Made by a program: the position numbers and the translations under genes | Part shown: positions 16,388 to 26,471 of the stretch, piece by piece | Layout of the letters: the number at the start of each line of letters is the position of its first letter | How positions within the stretch are numbered: the stretch's first letter is position 1 | The notes under the pieces: generated by a model | The model's input: the letters and a program-made list of their open reading frames with translations, nothing else | Database searches by the model: none | What the model was told of the DNA's origin: nothing | NCBI RefSeq assembly: GCF_947493865.1 | Contig: NZ_CANLTC010000013.1 | Coordinates: 1-64,000 of the forward strand | From: an uncultured Halomonas sp. | GTDB taxonomy: Bacteria > Pseudomonadota > Gammaproteobacteria > Pseudomonadales > Halomonadaceae | Direction of reading: 5' to 3' | DNA length: 64,000 nucleotides

Positions 16388-17029
16388 TTATGGCTTGAAT
16401 TCCCGAGCCTCCTGGCAAAACCGCTGAAAGGCTGGGCGCTGTTGCAGGTGCTTGAACCAGGCACCAAGGACGGGCCAGCGGTTGCTATCGAGCTCGACCT
16501 CCGCGAGTACCAGGTTGCTCATGTGAGCGCCGACGGCAATGTCGGCGAAACTGAAATCCGCTCCGGTCAGCCAGGGCCCGCCGTTGTCTTCCAGGCGCGC
16601 CTGCAGGTAGTCGAACACCTGTGGCATTTTCTCATCAATGGCCTTTTTTACCACGTATTCATCAGCCGGCTTGCCAAAGCGTACCGGCTTGACCACACGT
16701 TCGACGAGCAGATCGAACACCGCTGGAGAAAGGTCCTCGTCGGCATACTTGTCCCAGCCGATGATGCGGCCCAGGGCCTGCGGGTGATCGTAGTCGATCA
16801 ACGCGCTGTTCTGACGCCGTATCAGGTAGTGGCAGATGGCCGAGGAGTCGGAAATCCTGACCTCGCCATCCTCGAAGCCCGGTATACGACCCAGCGGACT
16901 TGCCGCGCGAAAAGCTGAGGATTCGCCCTGAGGGAAAGTAAACTCTTGCTGGAAATCCAGGTCGAGCTCGTAAAGGGTGAAAAGCGTCTTACGCACAAAA
17001 GGCGATAGTGGCACACCGTAAAGCAGCAT
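16388..17029 (-). CDS. Glutathione S-transferase
   Basis: This 213-residue protein has the two-domain cytosolic transferase fold. An N-terminal thioredoxin-like domain (LYGVPLSPFVRKTLFTLYEL, then PLGRIPGFEDGEVRISDSSAI with the Ser-containing glutathione-binding loop) is followed by a helical C-terminal domain (TGADFSFADIAVGAHM). The catalytic residue is probably Ser9 in SPFVRK. The substrate is unknown. It converges on the mscS gene 41 bases away and is divergent from yghU. Confidence 0.85.
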   Translation of the reverse strand: MLLYGVPLSPFVRKTLFTLYELDLDFQQEFTFPQGESSAFRAASPLGRIPGFEDGEVRISDSSAICHYLIRRQNSALIDYDHPQALGRIIGWDKYADEDLSPAVFDLLVERVVKPVRFGKPADEYVVKKAIDEKMPQVFDYLQARLEDNGGPWLTGADFSFADIAVGAHMSNLVLAEVELDSNRWPVLGAWFKHLQQRPAFQRFCQEAREFKP

Positions 17030-17332
17030 GAAGTTCTCCTGTTGGATGATCGGTGCCGTTCGATAATTGATTTCGACATTACCAGATTGGCAGTTATTGC
17101 AGTCTTGATAAAGCGTTATATGACAAACCCGGGATAGCTTGAGACAAAGGTCTCGATAGTCAATAACATGTCGTAATGAGACTAATATAAGCCGATGATG
17201 GCCGTCTGATTTTCCACTCGGTGGGTTGGACAGTCATCTACCTGTCGACTACTTTCTCGGCAGCAATGCAGCCGATTGTCGGTTCATCGACCGGCATTGA
17301 ATGCCATGGATAAGTGTAAGCAAGGAGATTTC
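17030..17332. other. Divergent intergenic region between two transferase genes
   Basis: This region should hold the promoters of the gene to the left and of yghU. One small perfect inverted repeat, GAGAC-AAAG-GTCTC (17142-17155), could be an operator. I see no gene in it. Confidence 0.4.
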
Positions 17333-18199
17333 ATGAGCCAGGAAAACGAATATACGCCGCCGAAAGTCTGGAAATGGGAAAAGGAGAGCGGTGGCACGTT
17401 CGCCAGTACCAATCGCCCCGTGGCCGGGCCGACCCACGACAAGGAGCTGCCCGTCGGCGAGCATCCATTCCAGCTTTATTCCCTGGCAACCCCCAATGGG
17501 GTGAAGGCCGGGGTGATGTTCGAGGAGCTGTTGGCCCAGGGCCATAAGGAGGCAGAATACGATGCCTGGCTGATCGATATCGGTGAAGGCGACCAGTTCG
17601 GTAGCGGTTTCGTCGAGGTCAACCCCAACTCCAAGATTCCGGCGCTGATGGATCACACCACCACGCCGCCGACCCGGGTGTTCGAGTCCGGTTCGATCTT
17701 GCTGTATCTCGCGGAGAAGTTCGATGCTTTTCTGCCCAGGGATCACGCCACCCGCACGGAAACGCTGAACTGGCTGTTCTGGCAAATGGGCAGCGCACCA
17801 TACCTGGGCGGCGGTTTCGGGCACTTCTATAACTATGCGCCGGTGAAGATCGAATACGCTATCGACCGCTATACCATGGAGGTCAAGCGTCAGCTCGACG
17901 TGCTCGATCGGCGTCTGGCCGAGACACGCTATCTGGCCGGTGATGACTACACCATCGCTGATATCGCCAACTGGAGCTGGTACGGTCAGCTGGTGCTGGG
18001 AGAGGCCTACGATGCCGCCGAATTCTTGCAGGTGCAGGAATACGAAAATGTGCAGCGTTGGGCAAAAGAGATCGCTGACCGCCCGGCGGTGAAGCGCGGG
18101 CGCATGGTCAACCGTACCTCCGGCGAGCCCGAGACTCAGCTGCACGAGCGCCACGATGCCAGCGATTTCGAGCACAAGACCCAGGACAAGCGCGGTTAG
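17333..18199 (+). CDS. yghU: Disulfide-bond oxidoreductase YghU (GST family)
   Basis: YghU reduces disulfide bonds with two bound glutathiones. This 288-residue protein carries the long N-terminal extension typical of the YghU group (YTPPKVWKWEKESGGTFAST), then the thioredoxin domain (FQLYSLATPNGVKAGVMFEE, NPNSKIPAL, ESGSILLYLAEKF) and the helical domain with ADIANWSWYG. The ATG at 17333 follows AAGGAG; the in-frame ATG at 17276 would add unrelated residues. Confidence 0.88.
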   Translation: MSQENEYTPPKVWKWEKESGGTFASTNRPVAGPTHDKELPVGEHPFQLYSLATPNGVKAGVMFEELLAQGHKEAEYDAWLIDIGEGDQFGSGFVEVNPNSKIPALMDHTTTPPTRVFESGSILLYLAEKFDAFLPRDHATRTETLNWLFWQMGSAPYLGGGFGHFYNYAPVKIEYAIDRYTMEVKRQLDVLDRRLAETRYLAGDDYTIADIANWSWYGQLVLGEAYDAAEFLQVQEYENVQRWAKEIADRPAVKRGRMVNRTSGEPETQLHERHDASDFEHKTQDKRG

Positions 18200-18322
18200 G
18201 GTTGCCGAGCATGATGCACAAGAAATAAAACTCGATGAGTTTTAACGAACGCACCGCCGCCATGCCATTGGCGGCGCTTGCATGAGATACCCTCCCATAC
18301 CGTTTATCGCAGGCCGCACGTA

Positions 18323-18943
18323 ATGAGTCAGGACTGGATCGCCTTTGCCAAGCAGCTTCGCTCCATCGCCCAGACCGGGCAGACCTACACCACCAATAAA
18401 TACGAACTTGAGCGCTATCAGCAGCTTGAAGCGCTGACCAATCAGATGTTCGCGGTGCTGGGCGATGTGCCGATCGAGAAAGTAGAAAACTTCTTCATTC
18501 CCGATGCGGGCTATGCCACCCCCAAGGTGGATGTGCGCGGAGCGGTCTTCGTCGACAACCAGGTACTGCTGGTGCGCGAGATCAAGGATGGCCGCTGGAC
18601 ATTGCCCGGTGGCTGGGCGGACGTGAACGAAGGCCCGTCATCCTGCGTGTTGCGGGAGATTCTCGAGGAGTCCGGGCGTCATGCCAGTAACCCGCGCCTG
18701 GCGATGCTCAAGGATCGTAGCCTGCACCCTTACACGCCGGTGTCACCGGATCATCTTTACAAATTGTTCTATGTCTGTGATCACGAAGGGGGCGAGTTCG
18801 TGCCCAACAATGAAACCGACGCTGCGGATTTCTTTGCCATCGACGACCTGCCGCCACTTTCCGAAGGGCGCACCCTGGCGGATGACATTCATCAGTGCCG
18901 GGCGTTTCTTGAATCCGGCGCCTCCGGCAGCTACAGCGACTGA
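18323..18943 (+). CDS. Nudix hydrolase
   Basis: Nudix enzymes cleave nucleoside diphosphates linked to another moiety. This 206-residue protein has an N-terminal helical domain (about 1-60) of the kind fused to Nudix domains in the ADP-ribose/CoA-type group, then the complete Nudix box. That box is Gly-x5-Glu-x7-REILEESG within GGWADVNEGPSSCVLREILE. The C-terminal part includes HLYKLFYVCDHEGGEF. The exact substrate cannot be told. I chose the ATG at 18323; a start at 18278 would add unrelated residues. Confidence 0.85.
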   Translation: MSQDWIAFAKQLRSIAQTGQTYTTNKYELERYQQLEALTNQMFAVLGDVPIEKVENFFIPDAGYATPKVDVRGAVFVDNQVLLVREIKDGRWTLPGGWADVNEGPSSCVLREILEESGRHASNPRLAMLKDRSLHPYTPVSPDHLYKLFYVCDHEGGEFVPNNETDAADFFAIDDLPPLSEGRTLADDIHQCRAFLESGASGSYSD

Positions 18944-19284
18944 TGACCAGCTTGGCTCTTGAGCGTCCACTACACGCGTACTGGAGGCGGCCACCGGACA
19001 AGCGCTAGCGGTGAAGATCCGTTTGATGCCATGCTGGAGCTTGATAAACCGGGGGCAGATGGCATTTACCCTCTTCTGCATATCCATCACAATCGGCGCC
19101 ATCATGGACGAGGAACCCGCATCATGGCATCAGCATGCTCTTCGCTTTTTATAGCACCACTTTTTATAGCAACCCATCCGACACGGGATACAGCCGTCAA
19201 TGAGACCGGCCACGCCGTGGTGTTCAAGCGTCGTGAAGCTGGCGCGGCGATACCTCATGTACCGGTGCAGATGAGCGTTGGCCA
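18944..19284. other. Intergenic region before the symporter gene
   Basis: I see no convincing gene. An open frame that overlaps the next start has no recognisable features. Two adjacent near-copies of CTTTTTATAGCA (about 19145 and 19160) form a short direct repeat. Confidence 0.35.
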
Positions 19285-20541
19285 ATGAAAAAACTGCTGC
19301 GTATCTATTTTGATGCCTCGCTGATTCTTCGCGTCACCATTGCGCTGGTGCTCGGCGTCGTCGTCGGGCTGGTTGGCGGTCAGGCTGCCGCGGATTGGCT
19401 GGCACCTTTTGGCGATCTGCTGCTGCGGCTACTGAAGTTCCTCATCGTGCCGATCGTGCTGTTCACTCTCATGGTGGGCATCAATCAGGCAAAGCTCGGC
19501 AGCATGGGGCGCATGGGGCGCAAGCTGTTTGGCTATTATGTGGCAACCTCGGCGCTTGCGATCATCGTCGGGCTCGCCGTCGCGACCTTGTTCGAGCCCG
19601 GTAGCGGCTTGACGCTGGATGAAAATGCCCACATAGACGTGCCGGACAACCCCGGGGTGGCTCAGGTGCTCCTGGGTATCGTGCCGGACAACATCTTCTC
19701 CGCGTTTACCGAAGTGAACCTTCTGGGCATCATCTTCACGGCGTTCGTTTTCGGTATTGCGCTGCTGAAGCTGCGCGCCTCCAAGACCCACGGCGAGCTT
19801 GGTGAGCATCTTTATCGCACGGTTGAAGGACTCAATGACATCACCCTGAAGGTCATGGCGGGCGTGCTTCAGTACGTTCCCATTGGGGTTTTCGCCATTG
19901 TCGCCGAGACCGTGGGCAAGCAGGGGATGAACACGATTCTTTCCCTGGGCAATATGGTAGCGGTGCTCTATGTTGCCCTGGCGGTCCAGTTCGTCATCTA
20001 CTGTGTGCTGATGAAGGTATTCGGTGTGGGTTTGCGGGGCTTTTTTCGCGAGGCGCGCACCCCCATGGCCACGGCGTTTGCCACCCAGAGCAGTACCGGT
20101 ACGCTACCGCTGACCCTCAACGCCGCTCAACGGCTGAATATCCCTCGCGGCCTGTACGGGTTCAGCCTGCCCTTGGGGGCCACCATCAACATGGACGGGG
20201 CGGCCATCCGCATCGCGATCTCCGCAGTTTTTGCGGCGAATGTGGTAGGGGTGCCGTTGAGTCTCATGAACATGGTCGAGATCGTGCTGATCGGCACGCT
20301 CACCTCCATCGGCACCGCAGGGGTGCCCGGGGCCGGCATCGTCATGATCGCCACGGTATTCGCCCAGGTGGGGCTGCCCATCGAGACCGTGGCGCTGCTG
20401 ACCTCCATCGATGCCTTGGTCGGCATGGGGGCCACCGGGCTCAACGTGACCGGCGATCTTGTCGGCTCATCGATCATTGCCCGCACCGAGCGCAAGCGCG
20501 GAGCGATTTCTGAAGACGCGGAGTGCGAATCGAGCGCCTAG
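19285..20541 (+). CDS. Dicarboxylate/amino acid:cation symporter (SLC1/DAACS family)
   Basis: This 418-residue inner-membrane transporter takes up glutamate, aspartate or C4-dicarboxylates with sodium or protons. Visible family features are the serine-rich re-entrant segment (TAFATQSSTGTLPLTL), the motif LPLGATINMDGAAI with the cation-binding NMDG, and the later GTAGVPGAGIV and DALVGMGATGLNVTGD segments. The second loop is complete at the expected length. I cannot decide between GltP-like and DctA-like specificity. Confidence 0.88.
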   Translation: MKKLLRIYFDASLILRVTIALVLGVVVGLVGGQAAADWLAPFGDLLLRLLKFLIVPIVLFTLMVGINQAKLGSMGRMGRKLFGYYVATSALAIIVGLAVATLFEPGSGLTLDENAHIDVPDNPGVAQVLLGIVPDNIFSAFTEVNLLGIIFTAFVFGIALLKLRASKTHGELGEHLYRTVEGLNDITLKVMAGVLQYVPIGVFAIVAETVGKQGMNTILSLGNMVAVLYVALAVQFVIYCVLMKVFGVGLRGFFREARTPMATAFATQSSTGTLPLTLNAAQRLNIPRGLYGFSLPLGATINMDGAAIRIAISAVFAANVVGVPLSLMNMVEIVLIGTLTSIGTAGVPGAGIVMIATVFAQVGLPIETVALLTSIDALVGMGATGLNVTGDLVGSSIIARTERKRGAISEDAECESSA

Positions 20542-20670
20542 TTTTCTCGCTTGATGAACGCAAGCCAAGGTACGCCGATCGCCAGCCGGCTACGATATAT
20601 CAGCTTTCATTGAGGGCCATTGCCCGTCGATGACAAGCTGATGTCAGCTGTCACACTGAGTAAAACGTTC

Positions 20671-21582
20671 ATGTCCTCCCTCATGTCGACATTATCGATT
20701 GCAGCGGTGACCCGCGCGACACGCCCAGGCTTTTTGCTATTGGCGCCGCTGTGCGTGCTGCTGGGAGTAAGCCTTGCGGCCAATCAGCCCATTACCCTTC
20801 ACGGGCTCGACGTTGCACTGGTATTGATTGGTGGACTGCTGGCCCATGCCGGGGTCAATCTGCTCAACGAATACGACGATTTCCATTCGGGACTCGATCA
20901 TATTACGCGTCGCACCCCTTTTTCAGGGGGTAGTGGCGCCTTGCCGGAGCATCCCTCCGCGGCCCCTCTGGTGTTGATGGCGGCGCTTGCCATGCTTGTC
21001 GGCATCGTGGCGATCGGCGTGTACTTTCTGTGGCTGCGTGGCTGGCCGATGCTCATCATTGGCCTCAGCGGCGTGTTTCTGATGGTCGCTTACACCCGCT
21101 GGCTGACCCGCTCACCGATAGGCTGCCTGCTGGCGCCGGGATTGGGCTTCGGGCCGATCATGGTGCTGGGCACCCTGATTGCCCTCGGCGGGCGCATCGA
21201 CGAGACGGCGCTGATGGGGTCGGCAGTGACCTTGCTGCTGGTCAGCGAGTTGCTGCTGATCAATCAATTTCCCGACCTGGAGGCGGATCGGCGTATCGGT
21301 CGTCGCCATTTGCCTATCCTGGTGGGCTTGCCCATCGCCTCGCGCTGGGTGGCGGGGCTGCTGCTCGGTGCCTTCGCGCTTATCGCCCTGGGGCGGTTGT
21401 ATGAGCTACTGCCAGTGAAAGCCTGGCTGGCTTTCCTGGCGTTTCCCGCCGCGCTGTGGATTGCCTTGCGGTTGCCCAAGGCATTGAAGGACGAGGAGGC
21501 CTTGCAGAAAATCATGGGCGTCAATGTAGCCACCTTGCTGACGACATTGCTGCTGTTGGCGGTGGGAGTGTGGTTGGCGTAA
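20671..21582 (+). CDS. UbiA-family prenyltransferase
   Basis: This is a polytopic membrane enzyme that transfers prenyl chains to aromatic acceptors. The first Asp-rich motif is a variant (LLNEYDDFHSGLDH) and the second is NQFPDLEADRRIGRRHL, both placed as in the MenA-like group. About eight hydrophobic helices are present. The start is uncertain: ATG codons at 20641, 20671 and 20683 are all possible and none has a strong ribosome site. No menaquinone genes are nearby, so the acceptor is unknown. Confidence 0.78.
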   Translation: MSSLMSTLSIAAVTRATRPGFLLLAPLCVLLGVSLAANQPITLHGLDVALVLIGGLLAHAGVNLLNEYDDFHSGLDHITRRTPFSGGSGALPEHPSAAPLVLMAALAMLVGIVAIGVYFLWLRGWPMLIIGLSGVFLMVAYTRWLTRSPIGCLLAPGLGFGPIMVLGTLIALGGRIDETALMGSAVTLLLVSELLLINQFPDLEADRRIGRRHLPILVGLPIASRWVAGLLLGAFALIALGRLYELLPVKAWLAFLAFPAALWIALRLPKALKDEEALQKIMGVNVATLLTTLLLLAVGVWLA

Positions 21583-21971
21583 ACGAAGGCATGTAATGGG
21601 GTTGGGGGAGGTCACCGGTTTTTTGAGTGGAGCGATGAAAACTTCCGATAGGTTGGATAAGCCTGGCCTATATAGCCGTCTCCGAGGTCATGGGCTTATC
21701 ACTTCCGAATGCTTGCCAGCTGGCGCTTGCGGGCAATTCCAGCCTATTCATGATCGATGAATCTACCCTGACAATATTACGCTCAGTGACGCCTGCGGCT
21801 TTTGACCCGGTAGACAGTTAGCCTGTTTTCCCTTTACATGTATAAGTGACCAAGGGCATGCGCCATTGAGCTCGGCTGACGGCTTCAACAGGCTGAACAA
21901 ATGGGCATGATTGCTAGCGATAGAATGAGCGTGGTCTTCGTTGCCACGTACATATCAAGGAGATGATTTTT
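21583..21971. other. Intergenic region upstream of catalase
   Basis: This region of about 390 bases has no recognisable gene. It must hold the catalase promoter. The ribosome binding site AAGGAGATG (21958-21966) contains an in-frame ATG at 21963 that I take to be part of the site and not the start. Confidence 0.4.
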
Positions 21972-23426
21972 ATGGCAGATGACAATCGCAAGCCCACCAC
22001 CACGGATGCCGGAATCCCGGTGGCAAGCGACGAACACTCGCTGACCGTGGGCCCGGATGGCCCCATCGTGCTGCACGATCACTATCTGATCGAGCAGATG
22101 GCCCAGTTCAATCGTGAGCGCATCCCGGAGCGTCAGCCCCATGCCAAGGGCAGCGGCGCCTTCGGTCATTTTGAAGTGACCGAGGATGTCAGCCGGTACA
22201 CCAAGGCGGCGGTGTTCCAGCCCGGGGTCAAGACCGACATGCTGGCGCGTTTTTCCACCGTGGCTGGTGAGCGCGGCAGCCCGGATACCTGGCGCGATCC
22301 GCGCGGCTTTTCGCTGAAGTTCTACACCAGCGAAGGCAACTACGACATGGTGGGCAACAATACACCGGTATTCTTCATGCGCGATCCAATGAAGTTCCAG
22401 CACTTTATCCGCTCCCAGAAACGGCGTACCGACAACAACCTGCGCGATCACGACATGCAGTGGGATTTCTGGACGCTATCGCCGGAGTCCGCCCACCAGG
22501 TTACCTGGCTGATGGGGGATCGCGGCATTCCCAAGAGCTGGCGCCACATGAACGGCTACACCAGCCACACCTACATGTGGGTGAATGCCCAGGGCGAGCG
22601 CTTCTGGGTCAAGTATCACTTCAAGACGGATCAGGGCATCGAATTCCTGACCCAGGAAGACGCGGATCGTCTGGCCGGTGAGGATAGCGACTACCATATG
22701 CGGGATCTGTTCGGCGCCATCGCGGAAGGCAACCACCCGAGCTGGACCATGTATGCGCAGATCATGCCCTTTGAAGATGCCAAGACCTATCGGCTCAATC
22801 CGTTTGATCTGACCAAGGTATGGCCCCACGAAGACTACCCGCTGATCAAGGTCGGCAAGATGACCTTGGATCGCAACCCCACGGATAACCACGCCGAGAT
22901 CGAACAGGCCGCCTTCGAGCCCAACAGTCTGGTGCCGGGTATCGGTCTGTCGCCGGACAAGATGCTGCTGGCCCGCGGTTTCTCCTATGCCGACGCTCAC
23001 CGTGCGCGTCTGGGGGCCAACTACAAGCAGATTCCGGTGAATGCGCCCGTCGCACCGGTGCACAGCTACTCCAAGGATGGCGCCATGCGCATCAACAAGG
23101 TGTCCGATCCGGTGTATGCGCCCAACAGCAAGGGCGGCCCGTCAGCGGACCCGGAGCGCTATCCGGAAGACACCACCTGGTATGCCGACGGTGAAATGGT
23201 GCGCGCCGCCTACACCTTGCGCAAGGACGACGATGATTTTGGTCAGGCCAACCAGCTGATCAACAAGGTAATGGACGATGCCGCACGCGAGCGACTGGTC
23301 AACAACGCAGCGGGTCATATCAAGGATGGTGTTAAAGAACCCGTGCTGTCCCGCGTATTCGAATACTGGAAGAATATCGACAAGGATATCGGTGAGCGCA
23401 TCGAGAAAGCCGTAAAGGAAGGCTGA
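21972..23426 (+). CDS. katA: Monofunctional haem catalase
   Basis: This catalase converts hydrogen peroxide to water and oxygen. The 484-residue length fits the small-subunit class. The distal site is seen in [12 protein letters not shown] (His57) and [12 protein letters not shown] (Asn130), and the haem ligand Tyr339 lies in [14 protein letters not shown]. The start at 21972 is set by AAGGAG 8-13 bases upstream. A hairpin with a T run follows the gene, so it is probably a single-gene transcript. The katA symbol is by class; other small-subunit catalase names are possible. Confidence 0.92.
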   Translation: MADDNRKPTTTDAGIPVASDEHSLTVGPDGPIVLHDHYLIEQMAQFNRERIPERQPHAKGSGAFGHFEVTEDVSRYTKAAVFQPGVKTDMLARFSTVAGERGSPDTWRDPRGFSLKFYTSEGNYDMVGNNTPVFFMRDPMKFQHFIRSQKRRTDNNLRDHDMQWDFWTLSPESAHQVTWLMGDRGIPKSWRHMNGYTSHTYMWVNAQGERFWVKYHFKTDQGIEFLTQEDADRLAGEDSDYHMRDLFGAIAEGNHPSWTMYAQIMPFEDAKTYRLNPFDLTKVWPHEDYPLIKVGKMTLDRNPTDNHAEIEQAAFEPNSLVPGIGLSPDKMLLARGFSYADAHRARLGANYKQIPVNAPVAPVHSYSKDGAMRINKVSDPVYAPNSKGGPSADPERYPEDTTWYADGEMVRAAYTLRKDDDDFGQANQLINKVMDDAARERLVNNAAGHIKDGVKEPVLSRVFEYWKNIDKDIGERIEKAVKEG

Positions 23427-23450
23427 TCGCGTTTCACTCGGGCAATCTCG

Positions 23451-23484
23451 GGCCTGCTCGCCGCAAGGTGAGCGGGCCTTTTTG
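23451..23484 (+). terminator. Rho-independent terminator of the catalase gene
   Basis: GGCCTGCTCGCC and GGTGAGCGGGCC pair over 12 positions with two G-U pairs and a GCAA tetraloop, followed by TTTTTG. It lies 25 bases after the catalase stop. Confidence 0.85.
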
Positions 23485-23578
23485 TTGCCAACGTGAAAAG
23501 GCTGTTTCCCGACACCTTTCATCAGTTAGCCTTTAGATGCTCATCCAGTTTGCGCACTCGCCGATGGAGCGCTTCACC

Positions 23579-24865
23579 ATGGAAATTGATGGCTACAACG
23601 TTGCCGGACTGCATGTCACCGATCGTCGCCTGGAGGTGCCGCTGGACTGGATGAATCCGGATGATGGCAGGACTATCTCCGTCTTCTTTCGAGAAATCTG
23701 CGAACCTGCGCAACAAGACGCGCGTCTTCCGCTGCTGGTGTTTCTTCAAGGCGGGCCCGGGGGGAAATCCTCCAGGCCCACCTCGAGCGGCCCCGGTTGG
23801 TTATTGGACGCCGTAAAGAAATATCGCGTCATCCTGCCGGATCAGCGTGGCACCGGGCGAAGCAGCAGAATCACCGGCACCACCATGGAAAAGATGAGCG
23901 ATGCGAAAGCTGCTGCGGACTACCTTGCCCATTTCGATGCCCACGCCATCGTGGCGGATCTGGAGCACATCAGGAAAAATGCCTATCAGGGCGCGTGCTG
24001 GGAAACCCTGGGGCAAAGCTACGGCGGTTTTCTGACCTTGACCTATCTTTCCCATGCACCACAAGGTCTTACGAAATGCTATATCGCCGGGGGCATTCCG
24101 AGCCTTTTCCCCAATGCCGACGAGGTCTACCGGCGCACCTACGCCCAGGTGGCCAAGAAGATGCGGGCCTACTACGCGCGCTTTCCCCAGGACGCGCAAA
24201 AGCTCGATGCCATCGCCGATCATATTCAGGCACATCGGCCCCGCTTACCCAATGGGGACGTGCTTACCGTGCGGCGTTTTCAGACCCTGGGGCTCATGAT
24301 CGGCATGGGGGAGGGGGCAGAGCGGTTGCACTGGCTGATCGAAGAGGCCTTCACCGATGAGCAACAAAGTGCATTGAACCATCACTTCTTGTTAGAGGTG
24401 ATGGTATTGACGGGCTTCGATGAAAATCCGCTGTTCGCCGCCCTGCATGAGAACATTTATGCCGCGCCGGATGCGCAAAGCGCCTGGGCCGCCGAGCGCG
24501 AGCGGCGGCAGCATCCTGAATTTGCCGAGGATCATCGCCCGTTATATCTCACCGGCGAGATGATCTACCCCTGGATGTTCGAGGAGATAAGCGCGTTAAG
24601 ACCCTTCAAGGAGGCGGTCGAGGTTCTTGCCCACAAGCCGCTGGACAGGCCCTTCTACGATCGAGAGCGGCTGGCATGCAATACGGTACCCGTGGCCGCC
24701 GCCATCTACTTCGACGACATGTACGTGGACGTGGAGCTATCGCTGCAAACTGTCGAAGCGGTCGGCAATCTGACCTACTGGTTGAGCAATGAGTATCAGC
24801 ACGATGGCCTGCGGCAAGATCCCAAGGTCTTCGAGAAGCTGCAATCCCTCGTGCAGGATCGGTGA
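23579..24865 (+). CDS. Proline iminopeptidase-like alpha/beta hydrolase (S33)
   Basis: Family S33 enzymes release N-terminal proline from peptides. This 428-residue protein has the oxyanion segment FLQGGPGGKSS, the DQRGTGRSS turn, and the nucleophile elbow GQSYGGF with the catalytic Ser. A large helical cap follows, and an Asp/His pair is expected near the C-terminus. I chose the ATG at 23579 because GGAG lies 9 bases upstream; in-frame ATGs at 23537 and 23564 are alternatives. No signal peptide is seen. Confidence 0.85.
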   Translation: MEIDGYNVAGLHVTDRRLEVPLDWMNPDDGRTISVFFREICEPAQQDARLPLLVFLQGGPGGKSSRPTSSGPGWLLDAVKKYRVILPDQRGTGRSSRITGTTMEKMSDAKAAADYLAHFDAHAIVADLEHIRKNAYQGACWETLGQSYGGFLTLTYLSHAPQGLTKCYIAGGIPSLFPNADEVYRRTYAQVAKKMRAYYARFPQDAQKLDAIADHIQAHRPRLPNGDVLTVRRFQTLGLMIGMGEGAERLHWLIEEAFTDEQQSALNHHFLLEVMVLTGFDENPLFAALHENIYAAPDAQSAWAAERERRQHPEFAEDHRPLYLTGEMIYPWMFEEISALRPFKEAVEVLAHKPLDRPFYDRERLACNTVPVAAAIYFDDMYVDVELSLQTVEAVGNLTYWLSNEYQHDGLRQDPKVFEKLQSLVQDR

Positions 24866-25076
24866 TTTTGGCCGACACTGATTTCGATGCCACGACAATG
24901 ACCCTTGCTTGTCGGGAAAGAGGCCGCCATGATTCCCCTGCGATGGCGTGGACGGTCGTGGCGCGTTTATGAAGCATCCGACCCATGAATCGCCCCCCAT
25001 AACGCTTCATAATGAATTATTACTCTTCGTGACCAAACGCTTAGACTGGATTCGAATTCTGCAAGGAACAGCAGCC

Positions 25077-25697
25077 ATGACCCATACCATCGAGTGTCGA
25101 TGCGGTAAGCTCAAAGGGACGCTAGGACCCGTCAAGAACTACATTCACAGCGTTTGCTATTGCACGGACTGTCAGGCATTTCCCCGGTTTCTAGGCCAGG
25201 AAAACGAGACTCTCGACACCAATGGCGGCACCGAACTCATTCAAACCACGCCGGACAACCTGACGTTCAACGAGGGCATCGAGAATCTTGCCTGCCTGCG
25301 CCTGACCTCGAAAGGGCTGCTGCGCTGGTATGCTAGCTGTTGCAACACGACCATCGCGAATACGCCGTCGAACTACAACATGCCTTTTGTGGGCCTGGTT
25401 CATACGTGCCTGAGATATGAGCCTGGCTCTTTGAATGACACTTTTGGCCCAGTGCGCATGCAGGTATTCACCAAAACCGCCCTGTGCGAGCCCAAGCCTT
25501 CGTCTCAGGGTCTAATAGGTGGTGGCGCCCAGGCAGCGGGCATGATTGCCAAGGCGCGTCTCGATGGGAGCTACAAGCGCACGCCGTTTTTTGATGGACA
25601 GTCCGGCAAGTGCATCGTCACCCCGAAGATACTCAGCGAGCAGGAGCTTTCGCGCGCCAAGACCCCCGCCAACCAGACGAATACGAAAGGGAGTTGA
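25077..25697 (+). CDS. DUF6151-like protein with GFA-type cysteines
   Basis: This 206-residue protein starts with ECRCGKLKGTLGP and YCTDCQAF, a zinc-binding cysteine pattern like that of glutathione-dependent formaldehyde-activating (GFA) proteins. A later YASCCNTTIANTP segment completes the set. The family is, as I recall, DUF6151; its function is not established. AAGGAACAGC precedes the ATG at 25077. The next gene starts 3 bases after the stop, so it probably shares a transcript with the creatininase and MscS genes. Confidence 0.65.
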   Translation: MTHTIECRCGKLKGTLGPVKNYIHSVCYCTDCQAFPRFLGQENETLDTNGGTELIQTTPDNLTFNEGIENLACLRLTSKGLLRWYASCCNTTIANTPSNYNMPFVGLVHTCLRYEPGSLNDTFGPVRMQVFTKTALCEPKPSSQGLIGGGAQAAGMIAKARLDGSYKRTPFFDGQSGKCIVTPKILSEQELSRAKTPANQTNTKGS

Positions 25698-25700
25698 ATC

Positions 25701-26471
25701 ATGCGGCTGCAACTGGCCACCTGGCAGGAAGTGGAGGCCTATCTTCAGCGCTCCACGGGTATCATCATTCCCGTCGGCTCGACGGAACAGCACGGGCCCA
25801 ACGGCTTGGTAGGCACCGATGCGATCTGCCCGGAAGCGATCGCCTGGACCCTGGGCGAGCGCCATGACGTGCTGATCGGCCCGACCCAGAATCTGGGCAT
25901 GGCGCAACATCATCTGGCCTTTCCGGGCTCCATCAGCCTGCGCCCCAGTACGTTGATGGCGGTGCTGAAAGATACCGTGGCTTCCCTGGCACGCCACGGC
26001 TTCACCCATGTGTTCTTTCTCAACGGCCACGGCGGCAATATCGCAACGATAAGCGCGGCCTTTGCCGAGATTCTTTCAGAAAAAAGTATGTCCGAACAAA
26101 GTCTGTCCCAGCGCAGTTCGGGCGGATCGTCGAACGACGAACTGCAGCTGTCGCTGTACAGCTGGTTCACCGGGCGTCGCGGGCGCGAAATTGCCAAGGA
26201 GCTATACGGTGATGCGGAAGGTGGCCACGCCACGCCCTCGGAGGTATCGCTGTCCTGGGCGGCGCATCCCGAAGCGGTCAAGGACGTGGCCATGTCGCCG
26301 CATGTTGCGCCTAATGGAAGCGCCCAGTGCGATGCCATGACCTTCCGCCAGCGCTTCCCGGACGGCCGCATGGGATCGGCGCCTTCCCTTGCCTGCGTCG
26401 AGCACGGCCAGCGTTTTCTGGAGGCCGGGGTGGAGGATGCACTGGAGGCCTATCGAGCGTTTCTCGGATGA
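25701..26471 (+). CDS. Creatininase-family amidohydrolase
   Basis: Creatininase-fold enzymes are metal-dependent hydrolases of cyclic amides. This 256-residue protein shows the metal ligands in GSTEQHGP (Glu29, His31), VGTD (Asp40) and the motif FFLNGHGGN (His110), plus MAQHHLAFPGS and a later GHATPSE segment holding the last Glu. The substrate is unknown, since the family also includes enzymes acting on formamides and guanidino compounds. The stop overlaps the start of the MscS gene by 4 bases. Confidence 0.85.
   Translation: MRLQLATWQEVEAYLQRSTGIIIPVGSTEQHGPNGLVGTDAICPEAIAWTLGERHDVLIGPTQNLGMAQHHLAFPGSISLRPSTLMAVLKDTVASLARHGFTHVFFLNGHGGNIATISAAFAEILSEKSMSEQSLSQRSSGGSSNDELQLSLYSWFTGRRGREIAKELYGDAEGGHATPSEVSLSWAAHPEAVKDVAMSPHVAPNGSAQCDAMTFRQRFPDGRMGSAPSLACVEHGQRFLEAGVEDALEAYRAFLG

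Noticed and set aside
18959..19288. 109-codon frame ending in the symporter start
   Set aside because: It has no family pattern and odd composition with many His and Arg; the 4-base overlap alone is not enough.
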